A stretch of 64,000 bases of DNA from positions 1 to 64,000 of the forward strand of contig CAXTMA010000001.1 of the NCBI GenBank assembly GCA_964245015.1. Reading direction: 5' to 3'. The notes under the pieces are model-generated. The model was not told where the DNA came from. It saw nothing but the letters and a program-made list of their open reading frames with translations, and did not search any database. Positions 17,326 through 27,055 of this stretch are shown here, piece by piece; the stretch's first letter is position 1; the number at the start of each line of letters is the position of its first letter. Source of the DNA: RH-AL1 sp964245015. Its GTDB lineage: Bacteria > Pseudomonadota > Alphaproteobacteria > Rhizobiales > Beijerinckiaceae. The translations under genes were made by a program, and so were the position numbers.

Positions 17326-18810
17326 TCATGCAGGCACGTCCTCGATCGACGCTGGCTCCCGCAGCGGCACGCCGTCGGACGTCCGGCGCAGGCGGGACAT
17401 CGCGGGATAGGCACGCAGCCGTGCCCGCATGATCGAACCGAGCGGCCGATGGTCAGCGAGGCTATGCGATACGCAGAAGGAGAGACTATCCACGTAGGCC
17501 CGTCGTGCCGGGCTGAAGGCGTCCTGCCTCGACAGGCGCAGCCGCGCCACGGTGCGATAGGGGCTCTCCTCCTCCGGCCACTCCACGCTGGCATCCTCCA
17601 CCGGCATGGTCTTGAGATCGGTGCAAAGCTGCACCCGGATCTCGAATTCGGCGTCGTGCGCGTTGAGGTAGCCGACCGTGGCGGTCCGCAGCGCATTGGG
17701 ATCGTCGCGGTCGACCGGTGTCTCGGCGAGCGCTCGCTGGGCGGGTGCCACGGGCACGACGGCGAGCTTGGCCACGTAGTCGCCGTAGCGGATCGGCGCC
17801 TGCGTGAAATACGCCTCCGCCATCGGATGGACCCGGCTGTGGCCGAAGAAGTCCAGGGTCGGGCTATCGGCGCCGAAGCGGTGCAGCGCCTTGTTGCCGG
17901 CCCGCGACACCGTTGACACCGCCGCCTTGATGGCATCGGGGATCTTCGGCGCGTGTTCCAGCAGGCGGTGGTTCATCAGGAACTGCGCCGCGGTGCCGGC
18001 GGCGAAGCGGTTGCCGGAATCGAGCACGAAATCCTGCGTCGCCTCGGTGTGGCCCGGCAACTTCTCGCCCACCACCGAAAGGAGCTTCAAGGACAACCCG
18101 CGCTGCGTGGCTACGGCGTCATGGTCGATTTCGCCCGGCACGTTGGCGAGACGAACGATGACGGGATAGCGCGCGCCGGGCTTGAACACGCCCTGGGCAA
18201 GCGGTTCCGGCAGGTCGTCCGCAACGGTGAGTTCACCGATCGCGGCGCCGTGCGCCTTGGCATGCGAGACCCGCACCGCTCCGCCGAGCTTCGCGCGGTT
18301 GCGCTCGTGCAGGCGGAGGGTGGAGGCGAGGATCGCGTCGATCGTCCGATATTCGTCGGCGGGGATCTGCTCGACTTCGTCGCTGTAGCGAACGAAGGTC
18401 GCGGACGGCTTGATGGGATGAGGCGCCGGCGCCGGCGTGTATTCGGCCGTCTCGCGGCTTGGTGGGCGGCGGACGTGGAGCGCGTCCAGCGCCACGACCG
18501 GGGCCACCGCCGCGGTCGCCAGCATCGCGCGTTGCCGCCGCGGATTGTCGGCGCTCATGCCCTTGGAGAGCAGCAGGCTGTCGAGGACATCGCCCGCGAC
18601 CCGCGTCCACAGCCAAGCCTGCGGATCCTTGGCTGCAAGGATGAGCGCACCCGAGGCGATCTCGCGGATCCCGAACAGCTGCAGCAGCCGTTCGTGCCCT
18701 TGCAGCCCGGTCGCACGCGCGACGGCGCGGGGCGCCAGCAGTTCAGCGACACCAAGACCGATGCCGAACCAGGCCAACCCCCGCGCGACGTTTCGAGACG
18801 TCATGGCCAT
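17326..18810 (-). CDS. Catalase-family (catalase-related) protein with N-terminal membrane-associated domain
   Basis: About 494 residues. The first 110 form a hydrophobic, Ala-rich module (GLAWFGIGLGVAELLAP, then LLQLFGIREIASGALIL) like the DUF4267 type. The rest resembles the catalase superfamily: VRVSHAKAHGAAIGELTV matches the distal-His strand and DFFGHSRVHPMAEAYF fits the family core. I do not find the RxFxYxDTQ proximal-tyrosine motif of true catalases, so peroxide dismutation is doubtful; these relatives may be peroxidases or lipid-peroxide enzymes. The ATG at 18808-18810 follows AGAGG; a GTG three codons earlier is possible. A near-consensus EcfG promoter lies upstream at 18852-18876. 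Confidence 0.75.
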   Translation of the reverse strand: MAMTSRNVARGLAWFGIGLGVAELLAPRAVARATGLQGHERLLQLFGIREIASGALILAAKDPQAWLWTRVAGDVLDSLLLSKGMSADNPRRQRAMLATAAVAPVVALDALHVRRPPSRETAEYTPAPAPHPIKPSATFVRYSDEVEQIPADEYRTIDAILASTLRLHERNRAKLGGAVRVSHAKAHGAAIGELTVADDLPEPLAQGVFKPGARYPVIVRLANVPGEIDHDAVATQRGLSLKLLSVVGEKLPGHTEATQDFVLDSGNRFAAGTAAQFLMNHRLLEHAPKIPDAIKAAVSTVSRAGNKALHRFGADSPTLDFFGHSRVHPMAEAYFTQAPIRYGDYVAKLAVVPVAPAQRALAETPVDRDDPNALRTATVGYLNAHDAEFEIRVQLCTDLKTMPVEDASVEWPEEESPYRTVARLRLSRQDAFSPARRAYVDSLSFCVSHSLADHRPLGSIMRARLRAYPAMSRLRRTSDGVPLREPASIEDVPA

Positions 18811-18851
18811 CGTCGACACCTCTGTGATTGCGGGATGCAGAGTGGCAGACC

Positions 18852-18876
18852 AACACGAGGCTGGACCGCAGGTTCC
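18852..18876 (-). promoter_or_regulatory. Candidate EcfG (general stress response) promoter for the catalase-family gene
   Basis: On the reverse strand GGAAC, a 16-base spacer, then TGTT. The alphaproteobacterial EcfG consensus is GGAAC-N16/17-CGTT, so only one -10 base differs. It sits 42 bp upstream of the chosen ATG, a normal distance. Confidence 0.45.
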
Positions 18877-18993
18877 TCACGCGACATTTCCGTGTGCGAC
18901 GGGCTACGCAGATGAAGCTGCCGGTGATGCGTCGAGACCGAGAGCCACCACTATAGTGCTGCCGAACGCACGTTTTCCGGCGCGCTCGCAGGA

Positions 18994-19428
18994 TCACATC
19001 GCGATCGGCGTTCCGCTCGGAAACCGGCGAGCGGACCCGACTCGGCCGGTCGGGTAGCGGAAAGGGCTCGGCGCCTGGGTGCCGCTCGTTGATCGGCAGC
19101 GCGGGGCGGTCGACGCGCGGCGGAAGCGGGTAGGGAGGGCGAAAGCGATCGGAGACGACGCTTGCCCTGCCTTGCCGTTCAGCCGAAGCCCGGCAAACGT
19201 CAGTGTCGCCGAGCAGACGACGTCGCCGCTCTCATCACGGACCAGCCCCGTGAAGGCTTGCGTATCCCCATCCTTGGGAATCGCCCAGCGCGCGATCCCG
19301 GGCAAGGTCGTTATCGCCTCGACGCAGGCGGCATCGAAGTCCGGCTTGCCGCACGCGTCAGCGGCGTCCGACGCCGCCCGGACGAGCTTGGCTTGCGGCG
19401 TCCCGCTCTCTTCGTTGAATGGGCGTAC
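18994..19428 (-). pseudogene. Open coding-like segment continuing in frame after the FUSC stop
   Basis: Directly after the TAG of the FUSC gene the same reverse-strand frame continues open: VRPFNEESGTPQAKLV, then FDAACVEAITTLPGIARWAI, then FTGLVRDESGDVVCSATLTF. This looks like a real soluble domain with a strand-rich end, but no ATG or GTG opens it; only a TTG at 19303-19305 is available. Past about 19150 the sequence becomes Arg/Ser-rich and looks non-coding. It may be the tail of a lost gene or a small TTG-started protein. I do not recognise the family. Confidence 0.3.
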
Positions 19429-19986
19429 CTAATCGTCGTTGCGCTTCACGAGGCCCAGGCGGGTCGCCAACCACACCAAGCTCGCCGCAACAGCTATGCC
19501 CCAGCCGACCTCGGACAGGCGAGAGATCATCATCCGCTGAGGCGAGCCGGTGTGGGGTACAAGAAGGATGATGGTCGTCGTGACCGCTGCCAGCCGCTTG
19601 GCGCTTTGGACGTTGATGAGCGAGGAGCCCAGAACGGAGATGACGACGGCGAGTGCGTAGCTCCAAAGGCCTTGTCCGACGCAAACATAGCAGGCCAGGG
19701 CGACCACACCGCCGACGGCGGCACCGATGAACTGGTCACGGGCCGTCGAGCGCATCGCCTGATACTCCGTCTGGGCGACGGTGATCGCGGTGATCGCGCT
19801 CCAAAACCCATCCTGCAAGCCGATCGCACGGGTCGGCAAGTAGGCAAGGATCGCCGCCATCACCGACAAGAGCCCGTGCGTGAGGCCGGCAATTATTTGG
19901 GAGCGGAGCGGCGACGCTTCGCACAATTGTTGCACCCGTTTCTTCAAGCGGACGAACTGCTGCCCGTGGATCTCCCTGATCGACAC
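19429..19986 (-). CDS. FUSC family (aromatic acid exporter-like) inner-membrane protein, short form
   Basis: 185 residues from a GTG start (VSIREIHGQQFVRLKKRV). The cytoplasmic start is followed by six hydrophobic segments. The FUSC hallmark is GFWSAITAITVAQTEYQAM, then STARDQFIGAAVGG and the end WLATRLGLVKRNDD. It corresponds to only the membrane half of full-length FUSC transporters (usually 350-700 residues), so it may act as a multimer or be a reduced relative. Substrate unknown. The open frame upstream of the GTG is Arg-rich and not homologous. Confidence 0.75.
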   Translation of the reverse strand: MSIREIHGQQFVRLKKRVQQLCEASPLRSQIIAGLTHGLLSVMAAILAYLPTRAIGLQDGFWSAITAITVAQTEYQAMRSTARDQFIGAAVGGVVALACYVCVGQGLWSYALAVVISVLGSSLINVQSAKRLAAVTTTIILLVPHTGSPQRMMISRLSEVGWGIAVAASLVWLATRLGLVKRNDD

Positions 19987-20488
19987 TTTCGAACCCCGGG
20001 TCCGCCCTGGTACGCGTCCCCCAATCATCCAGCGGGCTGAAAGGATGCCACACGCGGGGCGATCGACGGTCATGGGTCGCGTGCTCGGCGGCATCCGAGG
20101 GTTGGAATGCAAGGCTTGAGAAGGATGCCTGCAAGGAGCGCGGCGAGGCTCGCGATGGCGACTTTCAGCTGCGGTGGTCGCGGCCGAGCGTAGGACTCCG
20201 GCGCTTCTCCGCGTCACCCAGCGGGTCGGCGACGAGCAGCGCGGCCTAACCGCCAGCAGGCCGAGGGCGACAGGGAACGGCTCGGGACCGCCGTCCTCGA
20301 CGTCGTATCGAAGCTCGCTCACGGCCTCACCGCCGTGACGTTAGGCGCCAAAGCATAAAGGACCTTGCCCAGGATCCGATCGCGCGGATGCCGGCAGGAC
20401 CGGCCCGGTGGCGGATGACGAGCCGGCCGTGCGCCTGCCGATCATCGCCGTGCCGCCGGTCCGAGGCTCGGCGGCCGACTCCCGCCGA

Positions 20489-21502
20489 TCACGCGAGGCT
20501 GATGACGACCTTTCCGATGTGTTTACCGCTCCGAAGATGCGCGAAGGCGGCCTTTGCGTCATTGAACGCGAAGACGCGGTCGATCACCGGCTTGCAGCCG
20601 GCCTGGCTCACGGCCTTGACGCAGGCCTCCAGGTTCGCACGATCTCCCACGCCGACCGAACGCACCACGGCGTTGCTGCCAAAAAGCTGGAAGTAGTCGA
20701 TGCCGGCCGTGTTATCCGTTAGAAACCCCACCAGTACGATCTCGCCGCCGAGGGCGACCGCCCGCAACGACTGGGCGATGGTGCCTGCGCCGCCCACCTC
20801 GACGACGCGGTCGACGCCGGCGCCACCGCTGAGTGCCCGCGCCGTCTCGCCCCACGCCGCATCCTTGCTGTAGTCGATCACCTCATCGGCGCCGAGCGCG
20901 CGCAGCCTGTCGGCTTTCGCCGCGCTCGACGTCGTCGCGATCACGCGGGCGCCGAGCGCCTTGGCAAGCTGCAGCGCGAAGATCGAAACCCCGCCCGTTC
21001 CCAGCGTCAGAACGCTATGCCCGACCCGGATCGGCGTGGGGCCGGACAGCGTGCTCCAGGCCGTCGCGGCGGCACAGGGCAAGGTGGCGCCCTCCTCGAA
21101 GGTGAGCCCGTCCGGGAGGCGGACAACGGCCTCTTGCGACACGACCTTGAACTCGCTGAGCCAGCCATCCTGGCCGCTGCCGTAGGCATGTTGCGCCAAC
21201 GTGGAGGGCATGGGTCCGCCGAACCAGCGCGGGTGAAAAGCGCCGATGACCCGATCGCCCGGCTTGTAGGCGTCGACGCCTTCGCCGACATCGACGACCT
21301 CGCAAGCCGCGTCGCTGCCGGGCACGAGACCCGCCTTCGCCGGCTGCGGGTAGGTGCCCTGCGCGATCGCAACGTCGCGGTAGTTCAGCGAAACGGCACG
21401 CACGCGCAACAGAAGTTCACCGCGCTGCGGTCGCGGCTGCGCCTCCTCGTGCAGACGGAGGTCGTCAAGGCTGGTCAGGGCATCGAATCGATAAGCGCGC
21501 AT
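20489..21502 (-). CDS. Zinc-independent MDR family alcohol dehydrogenase/quinone reductase-like oxidoreductase
   Basis: 337 residues of the medium-chain dehydrogenase/reductase family. The N-terminal GroES-like domain has SLNYRDVAIAQGTYP and GSDAACEVVDVGEGV. The nucleotide-binding fold has LGTGGVSIFALQLAKALGA, and YSKDAAW follows GADEVID. It lacks the GHE and four-Cys zinc signatures, and so is a non-metal NAD(P)H oxidoreductase whose substrate cannot be told. It is divergent from the LysR gene at 21620 across a 117-bp gap, which suggests LysR control. Confidence 0.85.
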   Translation of the reverse strand: MRAYRFDALTSLDDLRLHEEAQPRPQRGELLLRVRAVSLNYRDVAIAQGTYPQPAKAGLVPGSDAACEVVDVGEGVDAYKPGDRVIGAFHPRWFGGPMPSTLAQHAYGSGQDGWLSEFKVVSQEAVVRLPDGLTFEEGATLPCAAATAWSTLSGPTPIRVGHSVLTLGTGGVSIFALQLAKALGARVIATTSSAAKADRLRALGADEVIDYSKDAAWGETARALSGGAGVDRVVEVGGAGTIAQSLRAVALGGEIVLVGFLTDNTAGIDYFQLFGSNAVVRSVGVGDRANLEACVKAVSQAGCKPVIDRVFAFNDAKAAFAHLRSGKHIGKVVISLA

Positions 21503-21619
21503 GTGCGTGTCCTTCGTTGGCGTCGGGCACTCATTTGACGATCAACGACCGGAAGATAAGGATACCGACCGCTTCATCACCTGAAACCACGAGTTGGAAA
21601 TCTGGATCGTCTCGCCAGC

Positions 21620-22528
21620 ATGACCGCGTTCGTGAAGGCTGCCGATCTCGGCTCGTTGACGGCGGCGGCGAATGCACTCGGCCTGTCGTCGCAGATGGTC
21701 AGCAAGCACGTGGCTGACCTTGAGAAGCGGCTTGGCGCCCAGCTTCTGCACCGCACGACACGGCGGCAAAGCCTCACCGCGATCGGACAGGCCTTCTATG
21801 AGCGATGCCGGGTGGTTCTCGCCGAGACCGAGGCGGCGGAGTCGCTCGTTCACGATCTCAGCACCACCCCGCGAGGGCAGTTGCGTGTCAACGCGCCGGA
21901 AACGTTCGGGGCCTGCAGCATGGCGCCGCTCATCAGCCGCTACCTCAAGATCCATCCCAACGTCGCGGTCGAGCTGACGCTGTCCGATCGATATGTCGAC
22001 GTGGTCGACGAGGGCTATGATGCGGTCATCCGCCTGGGTCCGCTCAAGGACTCGAGCTTGGCCGCGCGCGCCCTCGCGCCCCACCGCCTGGTCGCCTGCG
22101 CGTCGCCGGCCTACCTCGCCGAGCGAGGCATCCCTGGATCTCCCGACGACCTCACCGACCACGAATGCCTCGGCTTCGTCTACGCATCCGGCTTGCCAAA
22201 CGCGGAGTGGCATTTCGCGCGAGAAGGCCGCACCTACCCGGTCCCGGTGCGTGGCCGCTTCCGGGTCAATGACGGACGCGTGCTGCATGCCGCCGCCCTC
22301 GACGGCCAGGGCATCCTCCTGCAGGCGGAAACGACGGTGGCGGACGATCTGGCTTCAGGACGTCTCGTCCGCGTCCTGCCGACCTACGAAGCGCCGAGCC
22401 GCCCGATGCACATCTTGTTTTCGGCGCGCCGGCCGCAGACGCCCAAGTTGCGCACGTTCATCGATATGGTCGTGGAAGCGTTCGGGACTCCGGAAAGTCC
22501 CGCTGCGACTCGTCATCTCCGACGATGA
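21620..22528 (+). CDS. LysR family transcriptional regulator
   Basis: 302 residues. The N-terminal winged HTH reads FVKAADLGSLTAAANALGLS then SQMVSKHVADLEKRLGAQLL; a periplasmic-binding-like effector domain with FRVNDGRVLHAAALDGQGI follows (CrgA-like subgroup). The reading frame continues upstream of this ATG with NLDRLAS, the usual first residues of such proteins, but no ATG, GTG or TTG starts it, so the N-terminus may have lost its original start codon. It is divergent from the MDR oxidoreductase, its likely target. Confidence 0.85.
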   Translation: MTAFVKAADLGSLTAAANALGLSSQMVSKHVADLEKRLGAQLLHRTTRRQSLTAIGQAFYERCRVVLAETEAAESLVHDLSTTPRGQLRVNAPETFGACSMAPLISRYLKIHPNVAVELTLSDRYVDVVDEGYDAVIRLGPLKDSSLAARALAPHRLVACASPAYLAERGIPGSPDDLTDHECLGFVYASGLPNAEWHFAREGRTYPVPVRGRFRVNDGRVLHAAALDGQGILLQAETTVADDLASGRLVRVLPTYEAPSRPMHILFSARRPQTPKLRTFIDMVVEAFGTPESPAATRHLRR

Positions 22529-22613
22529 GCGTGGTTGTGCGCCCTTCGCCCCGCCTCTTGCCCTGCCGATCGAGCGGCGTCAGAACCCCATCATCCTTGA
22601 AGCGGATCGGCCG

Positions 22614-23939
22614 ATGAGTTCGCAATGCCAGCTGCACCTCGGCGCCTTCATGCGCCCCGTCAGCATCCACACCGGCGCGTGGCGCTATCCCGGCGCCTTT
22701 CCCGATGCGAACTTCAACCTCGCGCACATCGCGCGCTTCGCCCGGCGGCTGGAGGCGGCCAAGTTCGATGCCTTCTTCATGGCCGACCACCTGGCGGTGC
22801 TCAACATGCCGGTCGATGCCCTCAAGCGCAGCCATACCGTGACCAGTTTCGAGCCGTTCACGCTGCTCTCCGCGCTTGCAACCATGACCGAGCGCATCGG
22901 TCTGGTGGCCACGGCCTCGACGACCTACGACGCGCCGTACCACATCGCCCGTCGCTTCGCCTCGCTCGACCACATCAGCGCCGGGCGTGCCGGCTGGAAC
23001 GTGGTGACGACCGCCAACCCCGACGCGGCGCTGAACTTCGGGCAGACCGAGCAGATGGACCACGACGCCCGTTACGTCCGCGCCCGTGAGTTCATCGACG
23101 TCGTCACCGGCCTGTGGGACTCCTTCGCCGACGACGCCTTCGTGCGCGACGTCGCGGCCGGCATCTACTTCGACACGGCGCGGATGCACACCCTCGCCCA
23201 CGAGGGTCCGAGCCTCAAGGTGCGCGGCCCGCTCAACATCGCCCGCCCCGTGCAGGGCTGGCCGGTCGTCGTGCAGGCCGGCTCATCCGAGCCGGGACGG
23301 CAGCTCGCGGCGGAAACGGCCGAGGTGGTGTTCGCCGCCGAGGCGACGCTCGATGCGGGCCGGCGCTTCTACGCCGACGTGAAGGGGCGCATGCCGGCGG
23401 TCGGCCGCGATCCCGACCACCTCAGGATCCTGCCGGCCGCCTTCGTCGTCGTCGGCGACACCGACGAGCAGGCACGGGCCAAGCGCGCCCACCTCGACGG
23501 CCTCGTGCACTACGACAGCGGCATCGGCTCGCTGAACGGGATGCTGAACTACGATGTCAGCGGCTTCGATCCCGACGGCCCGCTGCCGCCCATCCCTGAA
23601 AGCAACGCCAGCAAAAGCGGCCGCGCGCGCATCGTGGAGGCGGCGCAGAGGGAGGGGCTGACGATCCGCGAGCTGGCGCAGGAGGCCGGCAGCTATTCCG
23701 GCCTCGCCTTCGTCGGCACGGCGGCGACGATCGCCGACGGCATGGCGGAGTGGCTGCACGGCGCGGCCTGCGACGGCTTCAACATCATGTTCCCCTATCT
23801 GCCGCAGGGCCTCGACGACTTCGTCGACGAGGTGGTGCCGGAGCTGCAGCGGCGCGGCCTGTTCCGGACGGAGTATGAGGGCGCCACCCTGCGCGAACAC
23901 CTCGGCTTGCCGCGGCCGGCGAACCGGTTTTTCGGCTGA
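22614..23939 (+). CDS. LLM-class flavin-dependent monooxygenase (NtaA/SnaA/DszA type)
   Basis: 441 residues. Family features are LHLGAFMRPVSIHTGAWRYP, then FDAFFMADHLAVL, TASTTYDAPYHIARRFASL, and SAGRAGWNVVTTANPDAALNF, which together mark the nitrilotriacetate/dibenzothiophene-sulfone monooxygenase clade. These enzymes use FMNH2 from a partner reductase and oxygen. A flavin reductase-family gene is in the window at 31202 but is not linked. It starts 85 bases after the LysR stop in the same direction. The substrate is unknown. Confidence 0.85.
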   Translation: MSSQCQLHLGAFMRPVSIHTGAWRYPGAFPDANFNLAHIARFARRLEAAKFDAFFMADHLAVLNMPVDALKRSHTVTSFEPFTLLSALATMTERIGLVATASTTYDAPYHIARRFASLDHISAGRAGWNVVTTANPDAALNFGQTEQMDHDARYVRAREFIDVVTGLWDSFADDAFVRDVAAGIYFDTARMHTLAHEGPSLKVRGPLNIARPVQGWPVVVQAGSSEPGRQLAAETAEVVFAAEATLDAGRRFYADVKGRMPAVGRDPDHLRILPAAFVVVGDTDEQARAKRAHLDGLVHYDSGIGSLNGMLNYDVSGFDPDGPLPPIPESNASKSGRARIVEAAQREGLTIRELAQEAGSYSGLAFVGTAATIADGMAEWLHGAACDGFNIMFPYLPQGLDDFVDEVVPELQRRGLFRTEYEGATLREHLGLPRPANRFFG

Positions 23940-24284
23940 TCGTCATCCTGCAACCGGGAAACCCGGCCCTGGCGTCGAGCGCCGGCCCGCGCAAGCCATT
24001 CATGCGGCCTGCTCAAAGGCCGCCGCTGCGGCTCGTCCTCGCTCAGGCGCACCACGCACGTCTTGCTGGCTGCGGCCGTCCCGCCATCCCTGAGCAGGCC
24101 ACGCTTCACGAGGGCGACGCGGAGGCCGCAATCCGCACGTCAACGCAAACCACACGAGCGACGAGGTGCTCATGCGGGACCACCGTGGGTGGGAAGCGTG
24201 GGGCGAACGGCTGCATGACGCGAACCTCTGATCCCAAGCGAAAGGCTTTGTGCCGCGACCGCCGCCGGGTCCAAGAAGCCGCCC
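23940..24284. other. Intergenic region, no gene recognised
   Basis: This 345-base gap has only short frames with no homology I recognise. I see no repeat copy and no convincing promoter. Confidence 0.5.
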
Positions 24285-25433
24285 ATGATCCGCCTGATAC
24301 CCAGTCTGCCCTCGCTCTACGTCATCGTGCGGGTCGTATGGCCGCTGCCCTGGCCGCTTGCCCTCAGGCTTGGCATTGCCGCCGTCCTGCTCGCCGCGTC
24401 GCAGTACCACCTGTGGAGTCGCTTATCGTCCGGTTCCGTCTTCGCACCCGAGTTCCCGCGCCCCCTGGTGGTGCTGTTCAACGCGGCTTTCGGTGCGATC
24501 GGGTTCCTGGCGGCCATGCAGATCGCTTTCGATCTGATCGCGCTGGTGTCCAGGGCGTTACCCGCGGGCGGTTGGGTGATCTCCGACCGGTGCCGATACG
24601 GTGCTGCCCTCGCGGCGACCCTTCTGGCGGGGGTCGCCGTGCGGCAAGCCATACGCGTGCCGCCGCTGAAGAGCGTCGAGGTGCCGATCAAGGACCTGCC
24701 GCCCGACTTTGACGGCTACAGGATCCTGCACCTGACCGATCTCCACATCAGTCGTCTCTTCCCGGCATCGTGGGCTCGTGCCGTCGTCGGGCGATCGAAC
24801 ACGCTCGATGCCGACCTGATCGTCGTGACGGGCGACTTCATCGACGGGTCGCTCGCGATGCGGCGCGACGACGTGGAGCCGCTGCGAGCGTTGCGTGCAC
24901 GCGACGGCATCTGGGCCGTGCCCGGTAACCACGAATATTTTTTCGACCATGATGCCTGGATGCGGCACTTCGCTGGCATGGGCATACGCGTCCTGGCCAA
25001 CGCCCACGCGGTTCTCAGGCGTGGTGGCGGCGCCCTCGTGGTGGCGGGAGTCACCGATCGCTCGGCGCCCGTCACCGGCCATCGTGGTCCCGATCTCGAT
25101 GGTGCTCTCGCCGGGGCGCCCTTTGGCGCACCGATCATTCTGCTCGATCACCAACCGAAGGATGCTGCTTCGGCAGCACGACGAGGGATCGCGCTGCAAC
25201 TTTCCGGGCACACGCACGGCGGCATGATCGTGGGGCTGGACCGGTTGGTCGCGCGCGGCAACGGAGGCTTCGCCTCCGGCGCCTACACGATCGGCGCCAT
25301 GACGCTCTACGTCAGCAATGGGACCGCGCTCTGGCCTGGGTTCGCGCTCAGGCTCGGTCGCCCTTCCGAGCTGAGCCTCATCACCCTTCGCCGCCGTGAT
25401 GATGAACGATCGTCGGAACGTGCGGCTACGTAG
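24285..25433 (+). CDS. Membrane-anchored metallophosphoesterase
   Basis: 382 residues. Three or four hydrophobic helices in the first 125 residues anchor a calcineurin-like phosphoesterase domain. The di-metal motifs are complete: LTDLHIS (DxH), VTGDFIDG (GDxxD), PGNHEYFF (GNHE) and SGHTHGGMIV (GHxH). This is the YkuE/YaeI-like arrangement. Some homologues act on UDP-diacylglucosamine or other phosphoesters, so the substrate here is not determined. Confidence 0.88.
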   Translation: MIRLIPSLPSLYVIVRVVWPLPWPLALRLGIAAVLLAASQYHLWSRLSSGSVFAPEFPRPLVVLFNAAFGAIGFLAAMQIAFDLIALVSRALPAGGWVISDRCRYGAALAATLLAGVAVRQAIRVPPLKSVEVPIKDLPPDFDGYRILHLTDLHISRLFPASWARAVVGRSNTLDADLIVVTGDFIDGSLAMRRDDVEPLRALRARDGIWAVPGNHEYFFDHDAWMRHFAGMGIRVLANAHAVLRRGGGALVVAGVTDRSAPVTGHRGPDLDGALAGAPFGAPIILLDHQPKDAASAARRGIALQLSGHTHGGMIVGLDRLVARGNGGFASGAYTIGAMTLYVSNGTALWPGFALRLGRPSELSLITLRRRDDERSSERAAT

Positions 25434-25811
25434 CTCCGCGTTGGGTGTAAGGCAGATTGTCGACCTTCGGCTATGGTTCTGCCGGTTCGGACATTTGAGT
25501 TTGGGCAAGGATTGGGTGAGCCCGGATCGGCTACTCTCAACCGCGTAGCCCGCAGGCGCCGAACATGCTCCGCTTCCAGATTGCTGTCATTCTCGACGCT
25601 CAGCAAGTCAATGATATATCGGCTCGCCAGGAGAGCGCTGGACAGAGAGTGGCGCAAAGGCCGGGATGAACCCGGCGAAGCGGGTGGGGAAAAGCGGCAT
25701 GACGCTGTCCGCCGGCGGAAACGCTGCCAGCCTACTCGCCACCTCCGCTTCTTACCCATCCCAAATCCGAAAAATTTGCCAAAGCCGAGCTCAGAGTCCG
25801 GATCCTTCACT
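25434..25811. other. Intergenic region, no gene recognised
   Basis: Lower-GC patches (a TGATATATCGG stretch near 25610) and no supported ORF. A GGATCC-TTCACT-GGATCC inverted repeat at 25800-25817 leads into a family A repeat. Confidence 0.45.
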
Positions 25812-25888
25812 GGATCCGGCCCGATGCTCTCGGCCTGCCGCATCGGATTTGTCCGAAAATCGCTGCTCACGTCTCGGTCCGATGCGCC
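25812..25888. repeat. Palindromic intergenic element, family A, degenerate copy
   Basis: Contains CCCGATGCTCT, then GCCGCATCGGATTTGTCCG, AAAATCGCTGC and the closing GGTCCGATGC. It aligns with the two direct copies at 58214-58400, with several mismatches (TCACGTCT for GCACTTTT). Confidence 0.65.
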
Positions 25889-26101
25889 AGTCGCGGAGGA
25901 CTGACCGATCAGGCTCTGGCCATCAGCGTCCGGCGCCCAACCCCTGCGACTTCCTTGATCCGTCCCGACGCGTCGGTCCGCGGACCGGTTCCGCACTGCG
26001 CCGAGGCTCGCGTCGTGTGCGGACGGGCCAGGGCGTCCGACGCACCGGCGAAAGGAAGCGAGGTGTCCCTGATGGCGCTCGCCGCCGGCGCAAATGCCGC
26101 C

Positions 26102-27055
26102 TCAGGCTGGCCGCGCGACCTCCCAGTAGACGGGCTTGCGGAAGCGGCTCTCGAAGAAGGTGGTGAAGGCACGGACCTTGGGCGACACGATCCTTTTGGG
26201 TGGGTACACGACCCAGATCCCCCGTTCGAAAACGGGCATGAGGCCCGCGTCCCACTCCGGCAGAAGCGCGACGAGCGAGCCTCGCGCGAGATCGGCATGG
26301 GCGAGCCATGTCGGCAGCACGGCGAGGCCCTGTCCGGCGAGCGCGCAGGTGAGCAGGGCCTCGGAGTCGTTGAGGCGGACACGGCCCGACACCTTGATCG
26401 TTGCGGTCGCGCCCGTGCCGCGCTGACGGAAATGCCAGAACGCGCCGGGCTGCAGCAGCGAAACAAGCGCTTCACGGTTGCCGACGTCGGCGGGGGTCGC
26501 GATCGGATCGCAGGCGGCGAGGTACGCCGGGCTGGCGCAGAGCACGCGCTCGTGCCGCGCCAGCCGCCGCGCGATCAGGCCGGAGTCGGGGAGCGCGCCG
26601 ATGCGGATCGCCAGATCGACGCCAGCCTCGATCATGTCGACATGCGCGTCGGTGAGCGTCGCCTCGACGGTGATCGCGGGATAGGCGGCGAGGAAGGCGG
26701 GCAGGTGGGTCACGACGTGTAGACGCCCGAACGTCGCGGGAATGGTGATCTTCAATTTGCCCTGCGGGATCGCATTGAAGGCGGAGGCGAGCGCGCGGGC
26801 TTCCTCCACATTGGCCAGGATGCGACCCGACTGCTCGTGAAACATGCGCCCGATCTCGGTCAGGTGCAGGCCGTGGGTCGAACGGTTGAACAGGGCCGCA
26901 CCCACGTCCGCCTCCAGCGCCGCGATGGAGCGCGAAACGGTCGAGACCTTGACGCCAGCTTCCTCCGCCGCGCGCGAAAAGCTGCCGAGCTCTGCCGAAC
27001 GGACGAAGGAGCGCATGGCGGCGAGATAATCCAAGGGACGCACCCCATCAAGCAT
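26102..27055 (-). CDS. LysR family transcriptional regulator
   Basis: 317 residues. The HTH is AELGSFSRAAEEAGVKVSTV then SRSIAALEADVGAALFNRST, and the effector domain includes VRLNDSEALLTCALAGQGLA, again the CrgA-like subgroup. No gene starts divergently nearby, because the 0.9 kb on its far side has no supported ORF. The next gene, a di-heme peroxidase, starts 915 bases away. Its target is therefore unclear. Confidence 0.88.
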   Translation of the reverse strand: MLDGVRPLDYLAAMRSFVRSAELGSFSRAAEEAGVKVSTVSRSIAALEADVGAALFNRSTHGLHLTEIGRMFHEQSGRILANVEEARALASAFNAIPQGKLKITIPATFGRLHVVTHLPAFLAAYPAITVEATLTDAHVDMIEAGVDLAIRIGALPDSGLIARRLARHERVLCASPAYLAACDPIATPADVGNREALVSLLQPGAFWHFRQRGTGATATIKVSGRVRLNDSEALLTCALAGQGLAVLPTWLAHADLARGSLVALLPEWDAGLMPVFERGIWVVYPPKRIVSPKVRAFTTFFESRFRKPVYWEVARPA

